Source: SZUA-36 sp963801195 (GTDB taxonomy: Bacteria > Pseudomonadota > Gammaproteobacteria > Xanthomonadales > SZUA-36). Taken from it: a DNA stretch of 64,000 bases. The stretch covers positions 434,001-498,000 of the forward strand of contig CAWDDX010000005.1 in assembly GCA_963801195.1 (NCBI GenBank), written 5' to 3'. Made by a program: the position numbers and the translations under genes. Shown here piece by piece: positions 34,753-43,827 of this stretch (position 1 is its first letter; each line of letters starts with the position of its first letter). Under the pieces are notes generated by a model that ran no database searches, was not told the DNA's origin, and saw nothing but the letters and a program-made list of their open reading frames with translations.

Positions 34753-35163
34753 TCTGTCTATCTCCTCAAAATGTCGCTTCACTATCTGGCTTGATCAAAA
34801 TGAGGGGCGTTGCCAATCGCGTAATTCCCCACACAATTACCCTTGATCCCTGAATGCTTTCCCTGCACTTATACCTGTCCTTTCCTTGAGTATAGGTGAC
34901 GCGAACAAGAATTACTACGCCGATGTAGATAGTAATAAATATTACACAAGCAATTGAACCTCCACGGAAAAATAAACACCGAGGAAATATTTGTTTACAC
35001 TATTGCGCTAATGAGGCGACGCCTCATGACCCTGCCGGGGCTTGCTATTGAGCATGCGGCGCGCGGCAATGAATCCGTGCAGGGCTTGGAGTGAAGCGCC
35101 AGAGAGAGGATCTGAATTGGCATTCATAGGCGCTTGACGTCACCTATCTGCGGTTCAAACCGG
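34753..35163. other. Sparse AT-rich region downstream of tRNA-Glu
   Basis: 411 bases with no coding frame that I trust. It includes a perfect palindrome ATGAGGCG-A-CGCCTCAT at 35011-35027, without a T tract, so possibly a protein-binding site. No repeat of the tRNA 3' end, integrase or insertion sequence was seen. Confidence 0.4.
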
Positions 35164-35240
35164 TTGGCGCTCCCTACGAGAATCGAACTCGTGTTTCAGC
35201 CTTGAGAGGGCCGCGTCCTGGACCGCTAGACGAAGGGAGC
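35164..35240 (-). tRNA. tRNA-Glu (anticodon CTC)
   Basis: Full cloverleaf on the minus strand: acceptor GCTCCCT/AGGGAGC, D arm GTCT...GGAC, anticodon stem CGGCC/GGCTG with loop CTCTCAA (anticodon CTC, reading GAG), T arm ACGAG-TTCGATT-CTCGT, discriminator G and an encoded CCA (35166-35164). CTC is a minor Glu isoacceptor beside the common TTC form. Confidence 0.95.
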
Positions 35241-35350
35241 GTTTAGCTGTTTTGCAGCAGGACGGTCATGTTAAACTACCGCGATCATTTCGTTCAACCT
35301 CGAAACGTGGTTGGGCCTGCAAATAAATTTCAAACATTCAGGAATTCATC

Positions 35351-36646
35351 ATCACTAATCACATTGTCATTCCACTCGCCGAACACGGGATCAAGGTGCG
35401 GCAGCTTTGTCCGCACGCCACGGAGGTCGTCCGCCGTCTGCAGGAAGAGGGTTACGAGGCCTACATCGTCGGCGGAAGCGTGCGTGATCTGCTGTTGGGC
35501 AAGGTACCCAAGGACTACGATGTCGCGACCGATGCGATTCCCGAGGAAGTCAAGACGGTATTTCCGCGTGCCCGCCTGATCGGACGCAGGTTCCGGCTGG
35601 CCCATGTGCGCATGGGTGGAACATTGATCGAGGTTGCAACCTTCAGGGGTCCGCAGGTCAATGAGGATGACGATCACATGCATAAGAACGGCCGCATCCT
35701 GAGGGACAACGTCTGGGGCAGTCTGGAAGAGGACGCCATACGGCGTGACTTCACCATAAACGCCCTGTTTCTCGATCCGGTCAGTGGTGATATCCAGGAT
35801 TTTGTCGGCGGTTACAAGGATCTCGCGGAGCGTAAGCTGAGACTGATCGGCGACGCCCGCACCCGCTACCGGGAGGACCCGGTGCGCCTGCTGCGTGCGG
35901 CGCGGTTCGTTGCAAAACTGGGTGTCGAACTGGGGGAGGAGACGGCAAAGTACGTCACTGAAATGGCGCCGCTTTTGAAGGACATCCCACCGGCCCGTCT
36001 ATTTGAAGAAGTCTGTAAGCTGTTCATGACCGGACATGCATACAGAACCATGGAAGCACTGCAGCGCTTCCAGCTAACCCACGCGCTGTTTCCCGTACTT
36101 AAGGGTGAAGGGAAAACGGGGCGCGTCAAGGTTAGCCAGATGTTGCAAACCGCCCTGAAGAACACCGATGAGCGGGTCAGGGACGACCGGCCGGTAACGC
36201 CCGCTTTTCTGTTTGCAGCGTTGTTCTGGCAACCGGTCAAGGCGCGTGCAGACGTATTGTGTGCAGGTGGTATGCAGGAGCACCTGGCGCTCGGCGAGGC
36301 TGCCGATGAGGTCATGTCCGAACAGGTCAGAAGGACGGCGGTCCCACGCCGTTTCAGTGTCATTACCCGGCAAATCTGGACCATGCAACCGCGCTTTAAC
36401 TACACCCATGGCCGCCGCGCAAAAAGCCTGATGGGCGACCGCCGCTTCCGGGCCGGATACGATTTCCTGTTGTTAAGGGCGGTGGAAGATGAATCTTTAA
36501 AGGAATTGTGCGACCACTGGACCGAAGCTCAGAAAGGCGTGACGATGAATACCGGCCAGGATATGGAACGGAACAGCGATTCCCGGCGCCCACGACGTCC
36601 CCAGCGCCGCAGGCGAAAACCTGCGAAAAAACAAAAATCGGTATAG
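35351..36646 (+). CDS. pcnB: PcnB, poly(A) polymerase I, with probable non-canonical start
   Basis: Nucleotidyltransferase of the tRNA-CCA/poly(A) group: VGGSVRDLLLGKVPKDYDVATDA carries the GG/S and DxD catalytic motifs, followed by RRDFTINALF and REDPVRLLRAARF, and a basic C-terminal tail (RRPRRPQRRRRKPAKKQK) usual in PcnB. It adds poly(A) tails that speed mRNA decay. The first standard start is GTG 35396, but residues read upstream (VIPLAEHGIKVRQL) match the conserved PcnB N-terminal IPREQHAIS-type segment. No ATG, GTG or TTG exists upstream before the in-frame stop at 35324. AGGA at 35340-35343 sits seven bases before an ATC at 35351. E. coli pcnB itself starts at AUU. Start therefore set at 35351; fallback 35396. 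Confidence 0.88.
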   Translation: MTNHIVIPLAEHGIKVRQLCPHATEVVRRLQEEGYEAYIVGGSVRDLLLGKVPKDYDVATDAIPEEVKTVFPRARLIGRRFRLAHVRMGGTLIEVATFRGPQVNEDDDHMHKNGRILRDNVWGSLEEDAIRRDFTINALFLDPVSGDIQDFVGGYKDLAERKLRLIGDARTRYREDPVRLLRAARFVAKLGVELGEETAKYVTEMAPLLKDIPPARLFEEVCKLFMTGHAYRTMEALQRFQLTHALFPVLKGEGKTGRVKVSQMLQTALKNTDERVRDDRPVTPAFLFAALFWQPVKARADVLCAGGMQEHLALGEAADEVMSEQVRRTAVPRRFSVITRQIWTMQPRFNYTHGRRAKSLMGDRRFRAGYDFLLLRAVEDESLKELCDHWTEAQKGVTMNTGQDMERNSDSRRPRRPQRRRRKPAKKQKSV

Positions 36647-36669
36647 TCGGTTCACAAAGGCGGGACGTA

Positions 36670-37161
36670 ATGAAAGCGTGGCTGGGTCTCGGCAGCAATA
36701 TGCAACAACCACGGGAAAGGCTCAAGGAAGCCCTGGCCCGCCTGGCATCGCCAAATGACATCGATGTATTGAGTGTGTCTCACCTGTACCGCACGCCGCC
36801 CTGGGGTGATGAACGGCAGGACGATTTTATCAATGCGGTGGCGCAGGTGGAAACCAGCCTGGATCCCATACCATTATTGCGGCTGTTGCAATCGATCGAA
36901 AACGCCATGGGCAGGCAGCGGAACACGCGCCGCTGGGGTCCCCGACTGATTGATATTGACCTGTTGTTGTATGGCAATTTGCAATGGGACTCTGAAGAGC
37001 TCGAATTGCCTCACCCGCGGATGCACGAAAGGGCCTTCGTGCTGGTTCCACTTTGTGAACTCGACCCATCGGTAGAAATCCCCGGTCACGGTGTAGCGGG
37101 TGAATTGTTAAAAGCGCTCGACCGTACGGGTGTTTTACGCCTGGATGATGGGCAGGCGTGA
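36670..37161 (+). CDS. folK: FolK, HPPK (6-hydroxymethyl-7,8-dihydropterin pyrophosphokinase)
   Basis: A 163-aa protein: AWLGLGSNMQQPRERLKEAL at the N terminus, TPPWGDERQDDFINAV, and the HPPK signature RWGPRLIDIDLLLYG with the Mg-binding Asp pair, then LPHPRMHERAFVLVPL. It pyrophosphorylates the pterin in folate synthesis. The pcnB-folK order is standard in gammaproteobacteria; panBC, which often follow, are absent. ATG 36670 is right for the family; a longer frame starts inside pcnB. Confidence 0.96.
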   Translation: MKAWLGLGSNMQQPRERLKEALARLASPNDIDVLSVSHLYRTPPWGDERQDDFINAVAQVETSLDPIPLLRLLQSIENAMGRQRNTRRWGPRLIDIDLLLYGNLQWDSEELELPHPRMHERAFVLVPLCELDPSVEIPGHGVAGELLKALDRTGVLRLDDGQA

Positions 37162-37254
37162 CCGGTTTTTGTGCAATCCACGACCGGCCGACCGGCGTCC
37201 CGGGAGGGCGTGATCAAGGAATGACAAATTTGTTGTTTTTTTGTCCATAAAAGG

Positions 37255-37282
37255 TTGCAATCGGTAAGATTAGTGGTATTAT
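37255..37282 (+). promoter_or_regulatory. Sigma-70-like promoter candidate in the folK-leuS gap
   Basis: TTGCAA (37255-37260) and TATTAT (37277-37282) are separated by 16 bases. Transcription would start near 37289 and stop at the terminator ending at 37394, giving a transcript of about 105 nt. Confidence 0.4.
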
Positions 37283-37360
37283 TACAACCAATCTTGGTAA
37301 GACTGCAACACGAACCAAGGTCACAGGGCGCAAAAATACGGATACATCACTCCAAAATAT

Positions 37361-37394
37361 GCCCTCCTCTCTAACCGGAGGAGGGCATTTTTTT
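37361..37394 (+). terminator. Rho-independent terminator in the folK-leuS gap
   Basis: Arms GCCCTCCTC (37361-37369) and GAGGAGGGC (37378-37386) around an eight-base loop, followed by A and eight T. It is either the end of the pcnB-folK transcript or of an independent small RNA. Confidence 0.9.
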
Positions 37395-37880
37395 TGCCCC
37401 TGAGTTTTTCTGCAAATCACATATATATAGATAATATTCAATTACTTATGGTTATTTCCGTTGGATTCTCAAGAAGGTGACATAGACGGTTCGGTTTATT
37501 TGCAGACTGAACCCCATACAGTTGAACCCGCACGGTAACCGGGTCGTCAAAATAAACCATTCGAAGGTGTAAAACTACAACATGACACAGAGATTTCCCG
37601 AAATGTTGCGAAAATACAACATGTACAACATTAAACCCGCACAAAAGTAACTGTCAGCTTATTTGAACGAACCTTGTATCACGGACCAACGCCCTGTACC
37701 TGACCGGCCGGGTCGGTGGACGTTATTCAATCTGGTCCGCCGCCAGTCCGTCCGTCATTAAAATACCGCTCATCCTGGCGATCATTTCGGATTAATCGGC
37801 CAACAAGCTTTTTTGTCCAGTTGGGGTCGGTTATGCTTCGCACTCACTATAATCGGACAGGCTTGCAGGCCGGGTAAATC

Positions 37881-40490
37881 ATGCATCAATCGCCATACAA
37901 CCCATCGGACATTGAAGTGCGCGTCCAGGCGCATTGGGACGAAAATAAGACCTACGAGGTGTCGGAGGACCCCGCTCTCGAAAAATTCTATTGCCTGTCC
38001 ATGTTGCCTTATCCATCCGGCGCACTGCACATGGGCCATGTCCGTAACTACACCATTGGCGATGTCATCAGCCGCTACCAGCGCATGCTGGGCAAAAACG
38101 TATTACAGCCCATGGGTTGGGATGCATTTGGCCTGCCGGCGGAAAATGCCGCGATCAAGAACAACACAGCCCCTGCCAGGTGGACCTATGCCAATATCGA
38201 GCACATGCGCGGGCAGTTGAAGCGACTTGGTTTTGCCTATGACTGGTCGCGCGAATTTGCCACCTGCAATGCGGAGTATTACCGCTGGGAACAGTTGATG
38301 TTCACGCGCCTGATGAAGCAGGGACTGGCCTACCGCAAGGATTCCGAAGTCAACTGGGACCCGGTCGATCAGACCGTGCTGGCCAATGAACAGGTTATCG
38401 ATGGCCGGGGCTGGCGTTCCGGTGCAGTGGTCGAACGCAGGACGATTCCACAATGGTTCCTGCGCATTACCGATTATGCCGACGAGTTACTCGATGGGCT
38501 GGATCAACTCGAACAGTGGCCGGAAGCGGTCAAGACCATGCAACGCAACTGGATAGGGCGTTCCGAGGGCGCTGAATTTTCGATGCGCGTATGCGACCGG
38601 CAGGGGAACTTTGAAACCGGTGCTGCATCCGTCAGTGTTTTCACCACGCGGCCTGATACGGCCTTTGGCATGACCTACGCGGTGCTGGCGCCCGAACACC
38701 CGCTGGTGGCGCTCGTAACCAGCGACGCGCAGCGCCAACAGGTTGAAGATTTCATCACGTCCATACAACAGGCCAGTGAAGCCGATCGAACCTCGACGGA
38801 GGGCGCACTGGATAAACGCGGTGTCAATACCGGAGCTTTTCTTTTCAACCCGTTCACGGCTAAACCCGTCCCGTTGTATATCGCCGATTACGTGCTCATG
38901 GGCTACGGAACCGGCGCGATCATGGCGGTGCCCGGCCAGGACCAGCGTGACTGGGACTTTGCCAAGGCACACAATTTGCCCATCGTGCGGACGGTAAAGA
39001 TCCCTGAGGACTGGGAGGGCGAAGCCTACGTCGAGGATGGGGTTGCCATCAACAGTGAATGGCTCGACGGCCTGGGTGTCAGCGAGGCGAAAGAAAAAGC
39101 CATCACCTGGCTCGAATCGCAGGGTATTGGCGAACGCAAGGTTAATTTTCGCCTGCGTGACTGGGGCGTCAGCCGGCAGCGTTACTGGGGTTGTCCGATT
39201 CCGGTGATCTACTGCGCGGATTGCGGCGCCGTGCCGGTGCCGGAAGACCGGTTGCCGGTTGTTTTGCCAGAGGACGTGACATTCATGGGCGTGCAATCGC
39301 CGATCAAGGCAGACCCGGACTGGCGTAAAACAGTCTGCCCGCAGTGTGGCGGGGCCGCCGAACGGGAAACCGACACCTTTGATACCTTTATGGAGTCATC
39401 CTGGTATTTCGCACGCTATTGTTCCCCTGGGGCTAACAGCATGGTCGATGAGCGGGCCAATTACTGGCTGCCGGTGGACCAGTACATCGGTGGTATCGAA
39501 CACGCCATTTTGCACCTGATGTACTTCCGTTTTTACAACAGGCTGATGCGGGATGCAGGCCTGGTCAAAACCGATGAACCCGCAACACGGTTGCTGTGCC
39601 AGGGCATGGTTGTTGCGGATACGTTTTACCGGGATGGCACCGGCGGCGCCACCACCTGGGTTAACCCGGCAGACGTCGAGGTCCAGCGGGATGACAAGGG
39701 TAAAGTTATTGGCGCATCACTGGTTTCTGACGGTTTGCCGGTGCACATCGGCGCAGTCGAAAAAATGTCCAAGTCCAAGAACAACGGCGTCGATCCGGTA
39801 CACCTGGTCGAACGTTACGGGGCGGATACTGTTCGCCTGTTTTCGATGTTCGCGTCACCGCCCGACCAATCGCTTGAATGGTCTGATTCGGGCGTCGAAG
39901 GTGCATTCCGCTTCTTGAGAAGGCTGTGGTTCATGAGCACCGCGCACATTGCCGCCGGCCCGGTCGAACCCTTGAAAGCCGGGGAGTTGAACACGGAACA
40001 AAAAACCATACGGCGTTACGTACATGACACCATTGCAAAGGTGAGTGACGATGTCGGCCGCCGGCAAACTTTCAATACCGCCGTTGCCGCGGTCATGGAG
40101 TTGTGCAATCACCTCGGACGCTTCGAGGACCACAGTCCCCAGGGGCGGGCGGTGCTGGATGAAGCCTGGAGAGCCGTGGTACGCTTGATCGCCCCGATTA
40201 CACCCCACATCTGTGAAACCCTGTGGGAAATGTTGGGTGAAACGGGCAGCGTGGTCAATGCGCCGTGGCCGGACATTGACGAAACGGCCCGCGTGCGGGA
40301 CCAGGTCACGCTGGTGGTCCAGGTCAACGGCAAACTGCGGGCACGCATAGAAGTGCTGCCCGGCTGTGACCAGGAGCAGGCCATGGCGGGTGCAAGGGAT
40401 GAATATAATGTCGCGAGGTTTATCGATGGTAAGGTTATCCGCAAAGTCATTTACATCCCGGATCGGCTGTTGAACATAGTGGTGGCTTGA
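37881..40490 (+). CDS. leuS: LeuS, leucyl-tRNA synthetase
   Basis: An 869-aa class I aminoacyl-tRNA synthetase. HMGH (HIGH box) in PYPSGALHMGHVRNYTIGD and KMSKSKNNGVDP (KMSKS) are both present, with the CP1 editing domain between (TFGMTYAVLAPEHPL-like and TTRPDTAFG) and the C-terminal anticodon-binding and LeuRS-specific domains. Length matches E. coli LeuS (860). It starts a long plus-strand housekeeping run. Confidence 0.98.
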   Translation: MHQSPYNPSDIEVRVQAHWDENKTYEVSEDPALEKFYCLSMLPYPSGALHMGHVRNYTIGDVISRYQRMLGKNVLQPMGWDAFGLPAENAAIKNNTAPARWTYANIEHMRGQLKRLGFAYDWSREFATCNAEYYRWEQLMFTRLMKQGLAYRKDSEVNWDPVDQTVLANEQVIDGRGWRSGAVVERRTIPQWFLRITDYADELLDGLDQLEQWPEAVKTMQRNWIGRSEGAEFSMRVCDRQGNFETGAASVSVFTTRPDTAFGMTYAVLAPEHPLVALVTSDAQRQQVEDFITSIQQASEADRTSTEGALDKRGVNTGAFLFNPFTAKPVPLYIADYVLMGYGTGAIMAVPGQDQRDWDFAKAHNLPIVRTVKIPEDWEGEAYVEDGVAINSEWLDGLGVSEAKEKAITWLESQGIGERKVNFRLRDWGVSRQRYWGCPIPVIYCADCGAVPVPEDRLPVVLPEDVTFMGVQSPIKADPDWRKTVCPQCGGAAERETDTFDTFMESSWYFARYCSPGANSMVDERANYWLPVDQYIGGIEHAILHLMYFRFYNRLMRDAGLVKTDEPATRLLCQGMVVADTFYRDGTGGATTWVNPADVEVQRDDKGKVIGASLVSDGLPVHIGAVEKMSKSKNNGVDPVHLVERYGADTVRLFSMFASPPDQSLEWSDSGVEGAFRFLRRLWFMSTAHIAAGPVEPLKAGELNTEQKTIRRYVHDTIAKVSDDVGRRQTFNTAVAAVMELCNHLGRFEDHSPQGRAVLDEAWRAVVRLIAPITPHICETLWEMLGETGSVVNAPWPDIDETARVRDQVTLVVQVNGKLRARIEVLPGCDQEQAMAGARDEYNVARFIDGKVIRKVIYIPDRLLNIVVA

Positions 40491-40495
40491 CGGGC

Positions 40496-40996
40496 ATGAA
40501 AAATTTGATATCAAACCGTCTGTTTTATACGTTGGCTGCACTGGTATTGCTCAACGGTTGCGGGTTCCATTTGCAGGCCCGGCCGGAGCTCCCGTCACAA
40601 ATGCAGCAGACAAAGCTGGAGGTCCAGGATCCTTACAGCCGGTTTGCGCGGCGCCTGGAAACCCATCTGGAGCAGAGCGGAGTCACTGTTGTCAGCACGT
40701 CTGCCGGCGCCGCCGTCCTGGAGGTTCCGGTCAACACCATGCGCAAGGAAATCCAGTCAATCGGCGACAACGCCCGCGTGCGCGAATTCCTGATCCGGCT
40801 TACCGTGCAGTTCCGCTTGCTGGCCAGCGATGGCACCGAGCTGATTCCGATGCAGACATTTGAACAAAGCAGGATTTACAGCTTTAACGAACAGGACATT
40901 CTGGCCGCGGAACGGGAAGATGAATTCCTGCGAAACGACCTGGCCGACAGTCTCGCCCGCATGGTTGTAAGGCGGTTGGGTACCTACGGGAAATAG
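40496..40996 (+). CDS. lptE: LptE, LPS-assembly lipoprotein
   Basis: A 166-aa lipoprotein with signal peptide and lipobox LVLLNGCGFHLQ (acylated Cys at about residue 22). It plugs the LptD barrel and helps place LPS in the outer membrane. Position directly after leuS and before holA is the classic arrangement. ATG 40496 is chosen; a TTG at 40487 overlaps the leuS stop. Confidence 0.93.
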   Translation: MKNLISNRLFYTLAALVLLNGCGFHLQARPELPSQMQQTKLEVQDPYSRFARRLETHLEQSGVTVVSTSAGAAVLEVPVNTMRKEIQSIGDNARVREFLIRLTVQFRLLASDGTELIPMQTFEQSRIYSFNEQDILAAEREDEFLRNDLADSLARMVVRRLGTYGK

Positions 40997-41008
40997 CCGC
41001 GACGCAAG

Positions 41009-42007
41009 ATGCAAATTAAGGCAGATCAACTCGCCGGCAGTCTGAAACACGGCTTGGCGCCGGTTTACCTGGTAGGCGGGGATGAACCCCTGCTGTTGCT
41101 GGAATGTTGTGACCAGATCAGGGAAGCGGCAAGGGCCGGGGGGTTCGTCGAGCGTGAACTGTTGCACGCCGATGGCAAGTTCGACTGGTCGGAATTGCGG
41201 CAGGCGGCTACCCCATCGTTATTTTCAAGCCGGAAAATAATCGATCTGCGTCTGCGTACCGGCAAGCCCGGGCAGGAAGGCGCCAGGGTATTGGCCGAAT
41301 GGGCGGGTGCTCCTGATCCCGATATATTGCTGATGGTCAGCTGCGAACAATGGGATAAAAGTTCGCGGAGTTCGAAGTGGGCCGCCAGTCTCGCAAAAGC
41401 GGGTCTGCGTATCGATATCTGGCCGGTCAATGCACAGGAACTGCCACGCTGGCTGGAACAGCGCATGCGCCAACACGGGATGCAGCCCGAGCCGGATGTG
41501 CTGCGGATACTCGCGGACAGGCTGGAGGGTAACCTGCTGGCCGCCCGCCAGGAAATCGACCGTCTTGCATTGATCAGGGGTGCCGGCAGGGTCACGGTCG
41601 ATGATGTATTGCGGGTTGTAGCCGACAGCAGTCGCTTTGATGCATTCGCGTTGGCGGAACACATGCTGGGAGGGAACCTGCACGACGGATTGCGGGTTGC
41701 GGCAGGTCTGAAACGCATGGACACACCGCTTCCGCTGTTGCTGGGGGCCTTGCTGAAAGAACTCAGGGTCGTTGAAGCCTACGGGCTCGCGATACGCTCG
41801 GGTGAAAATGAATCCACGGTGCTCAGACGCTTGAAAGTCTGGCAAAACCGTCAAAATACCGTTCGCGCAGCAGGCAGACGTCTGCGCACGGATCAAATTT
41901 GCGCCGCGTTCAAGATTCTGTCAGTGATCGACAGGCAAAGTAAGGGGCAGGCCGCGGGTGATCCGTGGCAAAGCTTAGATCAATTGCTGATCCGGTTATC
42001 GGCCTGA
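41009..42007 (+). CDS. holA: HolA, DNA polymerase III delta subunit
   Basis: A 332-aa protein with the delta N-terminal segment (GLAPVYLVGGDEPLLLLECCDQIR), AAA+-like domains and the C-terminal LLGALLKELRVVEAYG collar region. Delta opens the beta sliding clamp in the clamp loader. Located between lptE and nadD as usual in this class. Confidence 0.94.
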   Translation: MQIKADQLAGSLKHGLAPVYLVGGDEPLLLLECCDQIREAARAGGFVERELLHADGKFDWSELRQAATPSLFSSRKIIDLRLRTGKPGQEGARVLAEWAGAPDPDILLMVSCEQWDKSSRSSKWAASLAKAGLRIDIWPVNAQELPRWLEQRMRQHGMQPEPDVLRILADRLEGNLLAARQEIDRLALIRGAGRVTVDDVLRVVADSSRFDAFALAEHMLGGNLHDGLRVAAGLKRMDTPLPLLLGALLKELRVVEAYGLAIRSGENESTVLRRLKVWQNRQNTVRAAGRRLRTDQICAAFKILSVIDRQSKGQAAGDPWQSLDQLLIRLSA

Positions 42008-42047
42008 ACGTGCCAACAATTAGGCTGCACTACACCAGGTTACGCAA

Positions 42048-42713
42048 ATGACCAACCGGGGCCCAACGCCGGACGAACCGGTGGCAATATTCGGCGGTAC
42101 TTTCGACCCGGTGCACTATGGCCATCTGCGCTGTGCAGACGAAGCTCGCCGCAGGCTGGGTCTGCAAAACCTTTTCCTGCTGCCCGCCGGCAGCCCGCCG
42201 CACCGCGATGAGCCACAGGCGAGTCCGAGACAGAGACTGGACATGCTGGCGTTGGCCCGCAAGGAATTTCCACAACTCCTGATCGATGACCGCGAGACCC
42301 GGCGCAGCGGTCCGTCCTACATGGTTGACACACTGCAGGAACTGCGTGGTGAATTTCCGCATCGGCCCCTGATGTTACTGGTCGGACAGGATGCCGCCAA
42401 TCAACTTCACAGCTGGTCCCGCTGGGAGCAGTTATTTGAGCTTGCCCATATCGTGATATTGACCAGGCCGGCTGCGCATACCGCGTATCAGCCGGAACTG
42501 GCCGGGCAAATCCGGCCCCGCCTGGTCGCGGACGTCCGGCAGTTGTCCGACGCCAGCCGCGGAGCGGTGCTGCACCTGGAGGTTGAGCCGATCGATATTT
42601 CCGCAACGGACATCAAGCATATCATCGCTTCAGGCAGGCGCCCGTTGGCGATGCTGCCGGAAGCGGTGCTGACGTTCATAGTGAATAACCGGCTATATTC
42701 AGAGGACCTTTGA
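42048..42713 (+). CDS. nadD: NadD, nicotinate-mononucleotide adenylyltransferase
   Basis: A 221-aa nucleotidyltransferase with the (G)GTFDPVHYGH motif at the N terminus (FGGTFDPVHYGHLR) and the ISATDIKHIIASGR motif near the C terminus that matches ISSTxIR. It makes deamido-NAD in NAD synthesis. It precedes rsfS, the standard order. Confidence 0.96.
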   Translation: MTNRGPTPDEPVAIFGGTFDPVHYGHLRCADEARRRLGLQNLFLLPAGSPPHRDEPQASPRQRLDMLALARKEFPQLLIDDRETRRSGPSYMVDTLQELRGEFPHRPLMLLVGQDAANQLHSWSRWEQLFELAHIVILTRPAAHTAYQPELAGQIRPRLVADVRQLSDASRGAVLHLEVEPIDISATDIKHIIASGRRPLAMLPEAVLTFIVNNRLYSEDL

Positions 42714-42838
42714 CCCGCTCATGTACCTGACCCTGACCATCCTTAAATATCTGAACAACATGGAAAATCGTACCTGCGCTTTACGCGGCAGGCTGTGGCA
42801 GTTAAAATCACGACACTTATCAAAGGTATGATCAAAAT

Positions 42839-43222
42839 TTGAATATTCAGCCCGCTCGTGACGATTTATCCACCGACCAGTTGCAAGAACTCGTTGTTTC
42901 CTCTTTAGAAGACTTCAAAGCCGCCGATATCCTGGTGATTGACGTATCGGGCAGGAGTCCTTTGACCGAGCGTTTGGTCATTGCATCAGGCAACTCCACA
43001 CGGCATGTGAAATCCATGTCGGAAAACCTTGTCGTCAAGGCAAAGGCCGTGGGCTGTGCACCGCTGGGTGTCGAAGGTGCACGCGAAGGCGAATGGGTCC
43101 TGGTAGACCTCAATGACGTGATCGTTCACCTGATGCTGCCCCAGACCAGGGCATTTTATAACCTCGAAAAACTCTGGGAAGCGAGCGCCGATCGACGCAG
43201 TGGCGCAAGTAGTTCTGCCTGA
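42839..43222 (+). CDS. rsfS: RsfS, ribosome silencing factor
   Basis: A 127-aa Iojap/DUF143 protein: LQELVVSSLEDFKAADILVIDVSG, SGNSTRHVKSMSENLV and the signature EWVLVDLNDVIVHLMLPQTRAFYNLEKLW. It binds ribosomal protein L14 and blocks subunit joining in stationary phase. The frame starts at TTG 42839, with AGG about twelve bases upstream; no ATG is in frame there, so a TTG start is likely real. Confidence 0.95.
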   Translation: MNIQPARDDLSTDQLQELVVSSLEDFKAADILVIDVSGRSPLTERLVIASGNSTRHVKSMSENLVVKAKAVGCAPLGVEGAREGEWVLVDLNDVIVHLMLPQTRAFYNLEKLWEASADRRSGASSSA

Positions 43223-43356
43223 AAGGAAGGAACGCTTGTGACTGCACTGCGGCGTAGGGGCACTTGGAAAGGAAGCGCCATTCCCTGCGAGCCCCGGCTT
43301 GCATTACAGCCACAGGTAACCTTTGAAACCACCATTAATTACGATGCAGTAAACTA

Positions 43357-43827
43357 ATGCAGTTGCTGGTAGCTGCAGTTGGCCAGCGCATGCCAAACTG
43401 GGTCAGCGAAGCCTGGGATGAATATGCCCGCAGGATGCCGCCGAATCTGGCATTGAACCTGCGAGAGATCAGCCTGGCAAAACGCACGAAAAACTCCGAT
43501 ACGAAACGCTTGACAGTAATCGAAAGCAAGGCGCTCCTCGATGCCATGCCGGTGCGCGCCAGGGTCATTGCGCTGGATGTTAAGGGCCGGGCATGGTCAA
43601 CGGAAATATTGGCCGCGCGCCTGGAACAATGGATGGGTGAAGGACGTGACGTCGGTTTCATGATTGGTGGCCCGGACGGTATCGATGCTGATGTCCTGCA
43701 ATCGGCCGATGACCGCTGGTCCCTGGGACCACTGACATTGCCCCACCCGCTGGTCAGGATTGTGCTCGCCGAGCAGTTATACCGGGCCTGGACCATCACG
43801 CGGAATCACCCGTACCACCGCGCATGA
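43357..43827 (+). CDS. rlmH: RlmH, 23S rRNA pseudouridine-1915 N3-methyltransferase
   Basis: A 156-aa SPOUT methyltransferase: MQLLVAAVGQRMPNWVSEAW at the N terminus and the trefoil-knot C terminus FMIGGPDGIDADV and LTLPHPLVRIVLAEQLYRAWTI-TRNHPYHR. It modifies 23S rRNA position 1915. Its stop overlaps the maf start (ATGA). Confidence 0.97.
   Translation: MQLLVAAVGQRMPNWVSEAWDEYARRMPPNLALNLREISLAKRTKNSDTKRLTVIESKALLDAMPVRARVIALDVKGRAWSTEILAARLEQWMGEGRDVGFMIGGPDGIDADVLQSADDRWSLGPLTLPHPLVRIVLAEQLYRAWTITRNHPYHRA

Larger units (their letters stand above)
37162..37880. other. Intergenic region between folK and leuS
   Basis: 719 bases with no convincing protein gene. It contains a promoter-like element at 37255-37282, a strong terminator at 37361-37394, and a cluster of TACAACAT words at 37576-37631. 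The leuS promoter should be in the last 200 bases. Confidence 0.5.

Noticed and set aside
34892..35147. Ten-base inverted repeat ATAGGTGACG / CGTCACCTAT about 240 bases apart, possible MITE ends
   Set aside because: A ten-base match over this distance is expected by chance fairly often, and the interior has no further symmetry.
37438..37644. 68-codon minus-strand frame before leuS
   Set aside because: No ribosome site, no likeness and atypical codon use.
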